The position numbers and the translations under genes were made by a program. A model generated the notes under the pieces. The model was not told the DNA's origin, did no database searches, and saw only the letters and a list, made by a program, of their open reading frames with translations. DNA of 64,000 nucleotides from Hydractinia symbiolongicarpus. Taxonomy: Eukaryota > Cnidaria > Hydrozoa > Anthoathecata > Hydractiniidae. Of the stretch, positions 33,643-46,534 are shown one piece after another; position 1 is the stretch's first letter, and every line of letters begins with the position of its first letter. The stretch spans positions 2,854,001 through 2,918,000 of the forward strand of contig NC_079889.1 of the NCBI RefSeq assembly GCF_029227915.1, in the 5' to 3' direction.

Positions 33643-36600
33643 GTAATTTTCAAAAAATGTGGTTCTGTCTTATGATTTTCAGATATTTGCTGCTGATATC
33701 AGCATATTTTGACCCTCGGGTGCCACACCTCCGTACATATAGGAGTTAATTATCTTTAAAGTGAGAAATGTTTTTTTCCCAGTACGGAGGCAGTGGGTTT
33801 TTACAAAAATGTACTTAGAATTCGGAGGTAAAATATAGCAGTAGTTTGAACAATCAAGAACTTTAAAAACAAAAGCTTACATAACAGGTTGAAATGTGTT
33901 GTCTATTTTGTAAAAAATAGGATTATGGCACACCAATGCAGAATTAAAGTTAATGGGTATTACACATCTTTTCTTTATACGAAACATGAACGTTGACTGT
34001 TTCTTATTTTTATTTTTCAGCCTGAAATGTCAAATTTCCCATGGAAAACGTTTTCTGTGATGTTCACTTGTAGTGAGCAGTTAAAACATTATATACTACT
34101 AGCTAAGATCCGGTGTTGAAAGCCGCAGTTAGCCCTAAAGAATAACTAAATAAGCACCTTTTTGGTAGGTCGCCAGCTTTTCTAAGAAATATGTTTTCTT
34201 ACCAATAGGTCAAGCGGTTAACAAAAAAATCGAAAAAAATTCAATTAGTTATGAAATTAAAAATATTTAAGAATTAACCAGAATGTATTACGTTCTATTA
34301 TATGGTTTAGTTCATTGTCTAGCAAAAATGCTGCTTGGCATGCCTCTAAAGGCCACTAATTGTATTTTGGATATAATTTGGATTTTCAAAATGCTGGATG
34401 GGGGTTATTACTATGATCACTGGGGTTATTAAGGTGAATATAGCTGCAATCATACCCCCGGTTTTTAAATGGACTTAAAGTTTTTGTATTTGATGTTCCA
34501 ACAAAAATTTTCTTTTTTTGCTTACCTCATGCCTCATGTTTCTAAAAGTTGTTTAAAAGACGTGTAGTAACTAAAGAATTTTACTGTTAATTAATAATAG
34601 TAACAATAAATAGTATGTTTTCTATCGTAAAAAAGCTGAGCAATGCAGTATTATATCAAAAACATTTTTGATTATCTAAGGAGAAACAAAAAGTTCTGAC
34701 TTTAAAGTAGTTAGTAGCTTTTCCACAGGTATCTTATATACTAACTAGCTGAAAAAAAATATAGCTATAATAAAGGTACTGTAATTCACTAGATAGGGAG
34801 ATGTTGAGCTCTGAAATTGCAACTTGTGATGCAGACATGCAGAAATTTAGGGAAAAGATCAAAATAACAAACATTTACAGCACATAAGTTAGGCATACTT
34901 TCAACCCCAAGGTTCCATATAGGAGATTTATTTTTTTGTGAACTTTTTTAAATGCTTGGAAAATGCGTTTCCAAAAAAAAGAAAGTTATAACATCACCAA
35001 ACATTGTTACATTGTTTCAGCAAATAATCTGTCGTCAGAATCATGTGAAATCTTTTTCTAAATTTGATTGTCTAAATTTTTGTTGTTGTTAAAAGTTGCT
35101 TGAATGGAGAATATATTTCTAAACAGGAATACAGGAGAGTTCATCCAATAACAGGAGTCTCCTTTACAAAAAGAGAGGGTTAGAACATATATATACTTAG
35201 AAAAAAGATACGAAATTTTGACCTGTTTTTAAAGAAGCGCTTAATTGAACATTTAGGCAAAATGCCTTTTTTTAAACTTCGGTTTGCAAATATTTATGAT
35301 GCATTAATTGTTCTTGAGGCTGCCATCAAAAATATCTATGTTCGCATCCTCCAATCGACTCGCTTGATTTTGATAAAATACTAATTCTACATGTCAGTAA
35401 AACCCTCTGAAAGAAATTCTAATCCAAATGCAATTTTCTCACAAGCTTTTTCTTTTATTCTTAGAGGCAGTGATAACTTTACATCTGTTGAATCACATTA
35501 AACATAGTAAAATGAAATAGTCCTGTGCTAGGATATTTCATCTTTTCTATAAAATCTCCGGCAATAATCTGACTGACCAACCCACTTATTTTTGCAGGGC
35601 TTCAAGATGCAAGCATGAAATATTATTCATGGCAGGCTAATGTTTTCTGAAAAATACTAGGATGAGATAGATTAACAGATCATTCTGTTCTAGCAAATCC
35701 AGTTATTTTGTACGTACTGCCTAATTAAACTGTTCCGTCTAGGTTTTATTACAGGCTATTTTGCCTAACTGTGCGATGTGGCTAGTATAAACATACAATT
35801 AATTAACCTCTCCCAAGTTCAAGGGACATAATATGGCGTTAAAAAGTAGACTCTCAGGCTGTCATTAGAGAACATACCTGTCGCTCATATGAGATGCTTT
35901 TAGAATTAGAAATTTTGTATTCTAATTAGTTGATAGAAAACGGTAAAGTATTGTTTATTGGATAATAAAACAATTTGTTGCACTGTGAATCTGATTTACA
36001 CGCCAAATTTTAATGTTTGATTTGGAAATATATTGCGTACTAAAATTATACAGTTTGATGATATACTTTTTTTCCATCAAAGAACTAGATAAAATGTAAA
36101 TCATTATTATTTATCGAATTTGTTTATTCTCTTTGCCTTCAGACGTCGCAAGGAAATCTCCATCAACTTTCGTGTAAATCAACCTTTGTTACGCTAGTCC
36201 GAATACGCCATTCATCAGCGCATTCAGGCTTCCGATGGTTATCTCTGACTGGTTCCTTAGATCATTTTGATGATAACGCCCCGACCGGCGGAAATCAATG
36301 ATTCTCTAATTATCGCACTGAATCCTCATACATGGCATATTCTCTTCGTTCTAATATTTTTGATTTTATTTCCTGCCTTCATTACGAGACGAAAATATCA
36401 GAACTGAAATAATATATATGCCATATTGTACTCTGTACCGTCCGATACCTAGTACTAGAAAACTAATCTAAATAACTTCGCATAATACGAAGGTGATCAT
36501 TTGAGAATTAATACGGTTTGGCACATCATTGTAAGCAGATGAAAACAAATAAAAAAATCCGTTTCCAAACTATTACGTTTTCGTTTAAATTCGTATAAGT

Positions 36601-36984
36601 GCTCAAGTGTAAACGCAATATTATTGTATTACATGTATTCTCACCGTAGAAAAATAAGGTTACTAGGTAGATGGGTTAATTTTGTGTAATAACTTATAAG
36701 AAAAACAACTAACAGTTATAACTACTGCGTAGTACCGTAAACAATGCTTAGTACAAGTGCACAATAAGTAACACCCAGGCAAATACTAGCAATGGACTAT
36801 GACAATAACATTTAATAGCTGGAGAAAGATTATATTAGATGACAAGCTGGGTTTTTTAAAAAAAAACGATGATCTGAATAAAGGTATGTAATAAACTTTA
36901 CAAAAAGAAAATGGTTGTACTAGATAGCCAATATTTAATTATTTATTTTACTTATCAAAATTTTTTGTCAAACTACTGCTACTA

Positions 36985-39900
36985 CAACATACTCACCTAA
37001 GAAAAATGAATATAATAACTATAATGCAAAATGGATATTATATCCATATGTACGGAGATATGAGAATGGATGTAATATCCATTTCTAGAGAAAATGGATA
37101 TAATATTGAATTTGAAACCACAAGAACTGACAGCGTCCCAATAATAGCACAATGAGGTTTTAGTTATGGATACGAGGCTGTTTGAAGAGAGGTCCAGAAC
37201 TGCGAAACAAACCTCGCCAACACGAAACGAAGACGGTTCTCTTTTTTGCGTTTGCTTCTAGATTAGAATAAGTTCAATTCAAGTGTGTTTTGTAATAATG
37301 TAGTGTTGATTTATGTATTTTTTGTTGGTTAGAAGTTTCTGCATAAGAAGCAACTAGATGTCCTGACTCTTAGTAGGTGTTGGTGTGGCAATTATTGTAA
37401 AGACAACTCCATCCCATATCTGCCCATTTTTTTTCTTTTGTACTTTTTTTAAACAGCAATAGTAGCTACCTATAGCTAACTAGCTATGGGATACATTTGG
37501 GTGCTATGGGTGCTAGCTATGGGTGACTTCATTGGATAACAAGGCAGGAACATAGCTAGTAAGGGTCTAAAAATAATATAAATAAGCCCTCTTCTTGGTT
37601 AGCTAGCTAAAAAATATCACAGTCGGTGATATTCAGGGCTGATACAGGGAGTACTCAATTTTCCTTGTGTTCTTTCTTGTTCTTCTATTGCCTGTGAGGA
37701 TGCACGCACATAAACACCAACAACTCATCTATCGATGCAGGATAGCTAATGATATAGCATGTAAAAACTAGCACACCACTTCACTAATTACACTGAAAAT
37801 ATTTTTTAAATTGTTGTCTTTCGCCAGATCACGAAATTATAAGCAACCTTCTTTAAACCCAACAAGAAGTAAAAACTATCAGAGGTTTATCTGTTATTAT
37901 ATAAATGGCTTAGGAAATATAATAATAATCACAAAAACCTATAATTAGGGGATTGTTCCACTGTGGCCATTAGAACAAAAAAGAAATAAAGAAAAGAAAA
38001 ATCTTATAGACTGCCTCAGCTTAATCACATAATTTTGCTAGTGGTCTAGTACAGTTAAAAAATGTATTTTGTGATAGTTCCTTGCTTTTCTTTCTTGCAG
38101 GGCTTTTGCGTCTTGATCCGTATTAGAAAAACGTGGTAGCTAGTTTATCTTTCTGACTAAACCTTCTTTATAGAATGTCAAAACTAAAATCGAGATGGGA
38201 CCAAAGAAAGTAGCTGGTGAAACAGTCTGTCAAATAAAATTTTTAAATAAAATAAGATTCAACCTTAAAATTACAAAAATTTTGGAAAGCTTACCTGGAA
38301 CCAAACGGCGTAAATCAGGCCTATCAATAAGGGGAGAGCAAAGGCTCACTCAATTCTGAGAAATGAGAAACTAGTTTTGCCATTAATTCCCCCCAAAAAA
38401 AATTCTGGCTGAGCAATATCAATTTATCTCACATGGAAATCAATGTTCTCCTTCTTATTATTTTCAGTAAAAAAGAACCAAAATAAATAAAAAAGACTGT
38501 GATAAAATATGCGTTTATAATCTTATTCTATTTATTCAGATTGCTCGACCAAAGTTTAAATTATTGTAACCTTGGGGAACGATTTATTACTCTGGTGTTA
38601 TTTTCTTATTGATAAGCCTGGTAAATATATTTACGACAGCACTAAAATATTTTGTACGGACTATTGTGAAAACAATTACTTAATTTTGTAAACATGCAGA
38701 CATACACACCCTTTTTATTTTCCCACTTTGCAAAACATATATATGTTTTGTGCAAAAAGAGTAAAAACCACAGAAATAATAATTGAAAAAAATGAACTTG
38801 AAATAGAGGCTAGCTAAGTACAGTTAGCGCTCACAATAAAAACAGAGAATAAAATATGACAGACTCACTTTTGTAATTAGAAATAATACCAACCAAACAT
38901 ATTTTGAGTGTGGTCAAAACAAAAACCATAAGGGGCCTTAACAATCGAGGTTTGTTACACCTAGGAGATTTCGTCTATTAACATCCCCACACACCCAGCC
39001 ACCCTCTTAATGAATACTTTTATTCCTAACCCCAGAATCCAGCCAAAAATTAACTATATACACATTGAACTTCTGATCGACAGAACAAACCCTTGTAACA
39101 AACTTGCAGAGAGCGGAGTTTGATACTGGAAAATAAACCTGTCATGGATGACATTTGCCATTGTTTAAATAACCAAGAAACTTTATCCCATACCTTCTGC
39201 CTTTGTGTTTTAACTACACAGCTAAAACACAAAGAAAAAAAGGCATGACCATGACTCATGCTTAAACAGATTTTCACCATGAAATAAATATCTTTAGCAA
39301 ATTTATCTCAACCCTGACCACTACACCTTTTGCTGAAAAAACCCACTAAGCGTCACAAACCTATTTTGTTGACCGCCCCTAGCTAGCTGTAGGCAGATTT
39401 CTTTGTTTACATTTTCAGTGGTCCTCTAATATATGTGTGCTCTATGATGCTTTTGTAAGAAGAAATCTGCTAGAATTTTTTATTTTAGCAAGATCTAGCT
39501 AGCATATTATTGCATGCCACACGAGGAGATGTCAGTTGCTGAAACTAAACAAAGAAAACTGTCTGTGTTTAGCTAGAAATTAGACTATAAGTAACACAAA
39601 AATCGACATATAGTTATATAAAGATTGTGCTATAAAGCATCGTCTGGTATTCTTCTCTGAAGAGTTATCAAACACCTATCAGTGATATCCGTTATTAGCT
39701 TATAGCTGGCTAGCTAGCTAACAACATACCACCATCACAACTTTTGCAACCCAGACAGCCATTCCTTTTTTCCCTTTCTTCTTCTCTCTGACGTTTTAAA
39801 TTTAAGCAGACTGGCTATAGCTAAACTAGATCTTGGTGGATAATTTCACAATACTTCTTTTTATGGTCTTTAAGTCGCCAGCTGCGAAGGAAGGGCAGTA

Positions 39901-40135
39901 ATAGGATTCGTTCAAATTAGGAAGTTGTGGCTGCCACAGCTCAATACACCATCTTTCTTTTTTGCAATAAACGGATTGATTAGTTGACGAAAACATAACA
40001 AAGCTGATATCAGCTGTTATATCCATTTTCTAGAAATGGATATTATATTTATTTCATGAAGCCGTGCATATGGATATAATATCCATTTTGCATTATCGCT
40101 ATTTTATCCATTTTTTTTAGGTGACTATGTTGGCT
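36985..40135. mobile_element. Candidate 3.1-kb element with about 115-bp terminal inverted repeats
   Basis: 36985-37105 and 40020-40135 are inverted copies (shared AATGCAAAATGGATATTATA and TAATATCCATTTCTAGA). Each arm is itself built of TGGATATAAT palindromic words. The interior has no recognisable transposase. A minus-strand open frame starts inside the right arm (40026-39826). Alternatively the ends are two solo MITEs in opposite orientation. Confidence 0.45.
39826..40026 (-). CDS. Hypothetical short frame starting in the right arm of the 3.1-kb element
   Basis: 66 codons from ATG, beginning MDITADISFVMFSSTNQSVY and containing ERWCIELWQPQLPNL. The ATG lies in the inverted repeat. No family recognised; low support. 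Confidence 0.2.
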   Translation of the reverse strand: MDITADISFVMFSSTNQSVYCKKERWCIELWQPQLPNLNESYYCPSFAAGDLKTIKRSIVKLSTKI

Positions 40136-40579
40136 ACTAAAACCTTTTTAGCTATAATTGTCCATAACAAATTTTCCAGGACAATTAATATTTTCCATAA
40201 CTAAACAAAAACCACAAGCAAACATTTAGTTGTAAAATTTTGATTTTGCTCTTCCACACACGGCTAATCCAAATAAAGGGAAATTGACAAAAACTGTCAT
40301 GGCGATATACTTTTCACAGAAATACCAGAATGTAATATTCAGAGACACATCACATTAACAGTAGAAAAAACAACAACAAAACGTACACATAAAACAAGGG
40401 TATTTCCTCGAAATACAAAAATAACAAAGAGGAATTTCTTTAAAATAATACCACTCATCTGTTCAGTCATTGTCATTAAATAATATAGATATTATCATGT
40501 CAATAACAAGCGAGTTTATTCTACGCTGTAGCTATTGAAACGTAACTTTTAATTAATTAACTTTTAATAATATAACTTA

Positions 40580-41960
40580 TACTACGTTTACACTGATTGC
40601 AAGAAAGGTGGTTTTATCACGATGAGACACAATGAAGTTCGTGATATCACTTCTGTTTTTCTAAACGAAAGTGTAAGGACGTTCGACACGAACCAATGTT
40701 GATTCAGTAGGACGGTGAACAAATTCAACCACGAAGCGCCAATAGAAGTCAAGAAGCTGGTCTTGATATAAGCGCTATTGTGTTCTGAACTCCTGGTCAA
40801 AGGGTATTTTTGGATATACGAGTTTTTGACCTAAACACTCGGAGATACCAGGGATTGGAACTCAATAAATGCTTTAAACGCAACGAGGATGAGAAGAAAC
40901 GCCAGTACAATGAACGTGTACTTGATGTTGATAACGGGTCGTTCATCCCATTGGTTTTCTCAACAAATGGTGGAATGGGGCGAGAGTGTAAGCTGTTTTA
41001 CAAACGTTTATCGGAAAGAATTGCAGAGAAAGGGGACATACCTGTATCACAAGCAGTCAATTATATTAGAACAAAAATTTCCTTTTCCCTGTTACGGTAA
41101 TGTTGTTATGCCTTAGAGGTTCTCGTTCGCTGAAAAAAAAGGCATTACATCCATGTCATCGAACTGTCAAATGTCATGTCAAGGGTCGATTGAATGTTAC
41201 AAATTTCCATGAAGCCATTTTGTGACATTCTTCAGTTTTCTTTCTAATCAGAAGCTGGAACAGAACCATTCATGAAGTTTTCCCATTAAGCTAATGTTCG
41301 CCCTGTTTTTACCCAGCATCTTCGTGGTTGCCTTTTTTTAACCATTGACTTGACTCGTTTATTCTCCATCAAAGATAACAATCGTTTATTGGTTTTCATT
41401 TGTAGTTTTCTGTTCCTCATAAGCAGACATATTAACATCAAGTTCAACTGGGCAGACGCATAAGCAGAAACAAAAATGTAAGAACAATATCGTAATAACC
41501 TTTCTAAACGAATCCATGCTCTTACTAAGATTTTTTTTACTGCTAAATGATAATTTTTTGCATATAAACACTATTCATACGTAATATGATTTCCTAAAAA
41601 TCCCGTTTTCACGTGTTAACACAATGCAAAAATATTTGAAAACGAAAAACTGAATCGCAGTTATAACCAGGGACCATACTTTAACACAAACATGAATATC
41701 TATGATGTACATATACTATATACGCTAAATTTCCGGACTAGTAGTGACGGACTAGTAGTGGTAGAGTTCACTTCCCAAAGAAAACAGAAAAAACTTTTCC
41801 GATTAGATTGCGTTTTCAAATTTATCCGTTTTCGTCAAAATTGTATATCAAAACGGATAACTTTTCAAAAAACCGTGTGTAAACGCAATCCGGAAAAGTT
41901 TCTATTTTTAGTAACATGACTCATGAAAACTGATAAATTAGCGTCAGTGTAAACGTAGTA
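40580..41960. mobile_element. PIF/Harbinger-like element (17-bp TIRs, TTA target duplication)
   Basis: Perfect inverted ends TACTACGTTTACACTGA at 40580-40596 and its complement at 41944-41960. Both are flanked by TTA (40577-40579 and 41961-41963), the 3-bp duplication typical of PIF/Harbinger. It carries a broken coding fragment (40810-41223) but no recognisable Harbinger nuclease. Confidence 0.65.
40801..41223 (+). pseudogene. Fragment of a repeat-encoded conserved protein inside the TTA-flanked element
   Basis: Reads LDVDNGSFIPLVFSTNGGMG then RECKLFYKRL and ISFSLLR. After a frameshift near 41097 it continues LRGSRSLKKKA up to a stop at 41223. This pattern (GSF-PLVFS-GGMG, FYKRL, LSFALLR, LRGSR) is familiar from predicted retroelement/mobile-element proteins of cnidarians and corals, but the exact family could not be assigned. 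The fragment was probably captured by the host element. Confidence 0.55.
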
Positions 41961-41969
41961 TTAATCCAC

Positions 41970-42715
41970 AAAACTTTTAAATGAATAAAATTGCCAACAC
42001 GATTACGAAGAGAAGAGTGAGATACGTTGAGGAAGGTAGTTCAAACTTTTTTGGCTGCTTGAACTGTTAACAAAACGAAAAAGTGTGACGAACAATCGCT
42101 GCAAGCTACACGCTTAGCTTTGGGTTTATGCTTTATATTTTTAGAGCTTTTTATCAGGATTTAATTTTAAATATCTTCTTTATGAACCAGGAAATTTGGT
42201 TTCAGTATGAAGTATTCTTATTAACATGTTTTAACTTGAAATTCTGATGATATTTTAAGGATTTTTCATTTATTTAGTACATTACAAAGTATCTGCAAGT
42301 TTCGCACATTTGCAATAACTTATTCTTTGTTACAGTTTTACGAGTGATAGCCATTACACACTGGTATTTTTTAAAGCAGTCATGGGAAACGGTAATTATA
42401 TTATCAAACTTTCAAAGTTATGTACCGTTGAATGCTTTTTTGAGTGTTGCAAGCTCTAGGATGTGACAATTGACATCCATACCTCACATCTTTGAGTAAG
42501 ATGTGAGGTGTTCTGAACGCTAGGAGTAATTACCAACTTTCATACAATGCATGTCTGGACACTAGTAAAGCGCAGGGATAAATTTTTCATAACGGTTGCG
42601 GAACAAGAAGAAAACAACAACAACATCAAGCAAGAAATTTTAACCTCTGTCTTATAATATTAACTTATAACTCATGACATGATAATATCTAAATTATTTA
42701 ATAACAATGACTGAC
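41970..42715. other. Spacer with one hairpin
   Basis: No gene seen. Perfect 11-bp hairpin at 42481-42491 and 42499-42509 (ACCTCACATCT). Ends at an acceptor-like GACTGACAG just before the nuclease fragment. Confidence 0.4.
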
Positions 42716-42720
42716 AGGTA

Positions 42721-43340
42721 GTCGTTTGCCTGCGTTACTTGGAATTTATGGTAACAAAAAGTTAGACACATATTGGAAATTGGCAAGAGAAGGATTACAA
42801 GAGAGTAATCTATTAAAGACAAACTTAAAAAATTTTCTCATAGGTTACCAGTATGAAGATGAGGCAATGACCTTTTTTAACAATAAGACTAAATCACAGA
42901 CCTGCGGATTTTTCAATCATCCATCAAATAAAATTTATAATGCTAGTGATGGTCTAATTTTTTCTGTTGAAAATAAAAACAAGAGGAGCAAATTCAGAAG
43001 ATCCTTTAGGAAAAGCCCCTGTTACTTTATTCAAACTCATGTACAAATGGAATGCATATCAACTGATTTTTGTATAATAATGTCCTATCATTCCGAATCA
43101 AAGTTCGCAAATGACTTTATGATTAAGAGAAACAATCATTTATGGTCAATAATTAAAAGTGTTTCCACAAGCATTTATCAAAATGTACTAATTATCAAAT
43201 GATCTCATAAAGAAGAACAAGAATCTGAATCTTTAGACTTAGAAAAAAGTTTCAGAGTTACAGTGTTTGAGTCTTTTAAGCGGCTGCTTAGTAATATTAA
43301 CAGAATAGTGAAGGAAGTACCTACTGTTACATTTATATAG
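42721..43340 (+). pseudogene. YqaJ-type (phage-recombinase-like) nuclease fragment
   Basis: Open from 42726 to a TGA at 43200, then in the same frame to a TAG at 43338, consistent with a nonsense change. Features: GYQYEDEAMTFF (conserved Glu helix), ASDGLIF (the family's S-P-D-G motif, here without Pro), VENK (E-x-K position), QTHVQM (Gln motif) and FCIIMSYHSE, which fit the PD-(D/E)XK YqaJ fold used by mobile-element proteins. An acceptor-like CTGACAG lies directly upstream. Probably the C-terminal exon of a larger transposon protein. Confidence 0.6.
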
Positions 43341-43475
43341 TTTAAACAAATACACATATTTCTAAATATATATACAGAGGAAGCAAAATATATATAAAGA
43401 AAAAAATCATAGTATATAACTGAGTTAGATAGTTTATTGTGTATTTACTATTTTTTTTAGACATAGACTGTTTAG

Positions 43476-43905
43476 CATTTCACTTTTGTCTTCAGTGATT
43501 TATTCTCTGTGTGTAAAATGTTAATTTTATTATTTGCTTCATTCAGCTGTTTCTTTAGTTCTGTTATTTCTTTGTTAGAAGTTGAAAATTTAGAAAGCGT
43601 GGAAATGCTTTTTTACGAGTTCATATAAGCATGAAAGAATTTCTAGACAAATCTGCTGCGCTTTCTTTTCTTGCTGTTTTTAATTTTGCATTATAGCGGC
43701 TTTTTTTCGGCAGATGTTGGTTAGTTAGTAGATTTGTACCTTGTCGTAGCTTTTTCAAATTTACTTTCTAATAATGATACTTGGGAATATGGTACAACCA
43801 TATTAGGTATATCAGCGGTATTTTTTCTTATTCCTCCATTCCAATGTTTGCAACACATATGGTTATTCTTCCAGTTTATTAACTGATAGCTATTTTCAAC
43901 CGGTT
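43476..43905 (-). pseudogene. THAP-like zinc-finger end plus coiled-coil fragment
   Basis: On the minus strand, HMCCKHWNGG (43870-43840) resembles the C-x2-H end of a THAP finger. Downstream, across stops and frameshifts, comes the heptad-like NKEITELKKQLNEANNKINI ending KTKVKC and TAA near 43480. It faces the YqaJ fragment tail to tail. Too short for a firm family call. Confidence 0.4.
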
Positions 43906-44099
43906 AATACGGGAAATCTGTAGCGCTGATTGGATGAAAAGCAGCACGGTATAACTTTTAACCTCTTAGAAACCATAATGGTAGCTATAAATGTAAACAA
44001 ATAACATTGCCAGAGAATCGTGAAAACATAGCTAACTATATTTTTACAAAAACAACTTTTTTTAAAGCTACAAAAAACAGCAGCATGATCGATTCAAGT

Positions 44100-44415
44100 A
44101 TCATTGAAGAACTGGAAAGTAATTTCGATTTTGGAATTGAAGATGAAATCAGCGATTTTTTGGTTGCCAGTAAACATCACAAACACTGCATCCATCTCAT
44201 CATCAAGAAATGTTGATAATTTTAAACATAGTCACATGAAAAGGAGTTTTAAATCCATGTTCGATTGTGCGCACATAAGTAACTGTGTTTTTAACATAAA
44301 CATTTATCAGCACAATGAGCAACAAGCAAAAAGACGTCGAATTTATGTGATAGATTCTTCTATGGTGGCCGAGGAGTGTCACCGCATAAAATTAATTCGA
44401 GAAGGAAAAATGTAA
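44100..44415 (+). pseudogene. Coding-like scrap of unknown family
   Basis: In two frames: MIDSSIIEELESNFDFGIED and, after a shift, RSFKSMFDCAHISNCVFNIN...QQAKRRRIYVIDSSM to a TAA stop-like end near 44415. Acidic and basic patches suggest a real protein remnant, perhaps from the same mobile element as the YqaJ fragment. Not recognised. Confidence 0.3.
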
Positions 44416-44432
44416 AGTGAAATATATTCTAT

Positions 44433-44640
44433 AACGCAAATGATGACATTTGTCGGCCAACATCGTGGCCGATTAGTGTCACAATTTTTTTCGGTACCGT
44501 CAAATTTGATTTCAAAGTAAAAACAAAATTTGAAATGATTTTAATTTTAAAACTTGAAACGCAACTGATGACACTTCTCGGCCAACATCGTGGCCGATGA
44601 GTGTCACAATTTTTTTCGGTACCGTTAAATTTTTCACAAT
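44433..44640 (+). repeat. 125-bp tandem direct repeat with GGCC hairpin
   Basis: Two copies offset by 125 bases. Each holds CGGCCAACATCGTGGCCG and AGTGTCACAATTTTTTTCGG. Related GGCCGA..AGTG(T/G)(C/A)-type words appear at 44365 and 45165. Confidence 0.6.
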
Positions 44641-45565
44641 AACAATTTTTTTTCATTTTGGTTGGAATTTAAAAGTCATGACGTTACGGCAATAAGCTAA
44701 AAAATCGGTCGAAGAAGAAGAAGGAAAAGAAAAAGACTGCTAGTTTTAATAAGATCTCGGATGTAATCAAAAATCTTAATAATTTAAACTCGCCAGACAA
44801 AATTTAACACTTAAGACTTGGGTGTTGGGCCGACAAAGAAGTCATCGTATTGCCCTGCTGCTGCTTTTATAATAGTTTAAAAATATCTTCAAATCTTTTC
44901 AAAATAGCATCATTCAGTCTAAGGTTTGCTAGTGGGTATGCTCCACAGTTACAACAGTTGAAATTGGATAGTTAAACCTAAACATTTTCACTTTTTTTTC
45001 AAACCTTCAGCATCTTCACGTATATTCTCCATGCTCGACTTCAATACAAGGGCTTTTGTAATATCTTTTGAACTTACGGTAACGACAAATTTTATCATTA
45101 CAAACATATTAAACGATAAACTTGCATTTTCACTTTTTTTGCACCATGACACTGTTAGGCCACGTTGCTGGCCGAATAGTGGCATCACTTTATAATGACT
45201 TTTACTTTGAACTTAAGGTTGAATTCTGTTTTTATTTTTAACTTAACTTTGACTTTGACATTTATTTTAGATTTTAATTCGTCTTTGCAAAATTCATTTT
45301 ACGCGTTAACACTCTTCGGCCTTCTTCTGACGAAGAATAAACTCAAAAAACGTTTAAAAAAGTTCTATATATAGTTATTCGAATGTTTTGTTTTCTCTTT
45401 GTACATGTATTTAAAAAATTGAAACAATGAAATTCTAATCAAACGTTTTTTTTTTTAACAAAACCTGGTTTTTACAAACTTGTCACAAGTAAATCTTTAG
45501 AAAGTAATCCTGGTTTCTACAAACATTTTGAAAATAGCATCAGTTAATAAATACAATATCACCTG

Positions 45566-45678
45566 TTTTTGTCTATCTATTCCGAGAAATATTAGCCTCG
45601 GTCAACGTATCCACCTTGCAAGCTGGTTCTATACTTTTGACCTCTCGGGTAATATTTCTCGGTATAGATAGACAAAAA
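45566..45678. repeat. 29-bp inverted repeat
   Basis: Arms 45566-45594 and 45650-45678 match at 28 of 29 positions (TTTTTGTCTATCTAT...AATATTA), separated by 55 bases. Small MITE-like element. Confidence 0.6.
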
Positions 45679-46534
45679 AGTTTACATTGTATTATTATAC
45701 TATCGGTTTCTAGCACTGAGGTCTCTAGGCAAGCGATAAAACTTTATTGGCTCACCATTTGCTGTTTAGCAAAACCATTTGACCATTATTGTAAACTAAA
45801 GCTAGCTGTATCTCCTGAAAAATCTGACAGTCTGACTATTACTATCTGCTAGCTAACTTTACCTAAGGTAGAACCACAATGTTGTTGATAATAATCACCA
45901 CTTAACTCTTTAACCAAATTCTTGAGTACAGGAAAACTTGATAATTAGTATTTAATGGTAAAATACCAACTTCCTGAAGAGAAATAGACAAGTGGTACAT
46001 CAAGACCTTTAAAATACCCTAAAAATTTGTCCCATACTAGCTCTTTACTAATACCCAGACTGCGTTGTATGACATTCGGTAATGCCATGTTCTATCTGTC
46101 TTATATCATATCCAGTTCGAAAATTTTCTCTCTTAGGAATTAAAATTAACAAAAGGGACCAATATTTAACTTATATATTCGGTTTTACTTTCTTTGTAAT
46201 TAGCTGTAGAAGACACAGCTTCTAATTTCGGCTGAAAGCTCGCACAGAATTCTGATTTTTTGGGATTTGATTGAAGATATGTGTGTCTCCGACGCGATTA
46301 GTATAATTGAAGGTTATATAAATTCTTCGTGTCTTGAGTGCGATTAATGGCCTATAAACAGTTTATCCGGGCGCTACGGGAAAATAGCGACTGAGGTTGT
46401 GACGTCATGACACAAACAACCGAGGTTGCTGTTAGAAAAAACTTCAAAATTCTTAGCATAACTAAAAATGTTATAAATTTTCTTTCTTGAAATAAGATTT
46501 ATAAGTATTTTGTGCGTTTTTGGTGAAAAATGAT

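Larger units (their letters stand above)
30550..36980. other. Gene-poor AT-rich region
   Basis: No gene recognised. Includes a lone CCTCGTTCCCGGG end at 31368, the dispersed repeat at 31074-31325 and one exon-like segment at 33553-33642. A slightly GC-richer stretch at 36120-36360 lacks a long open frame. Confidence 0.4.
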
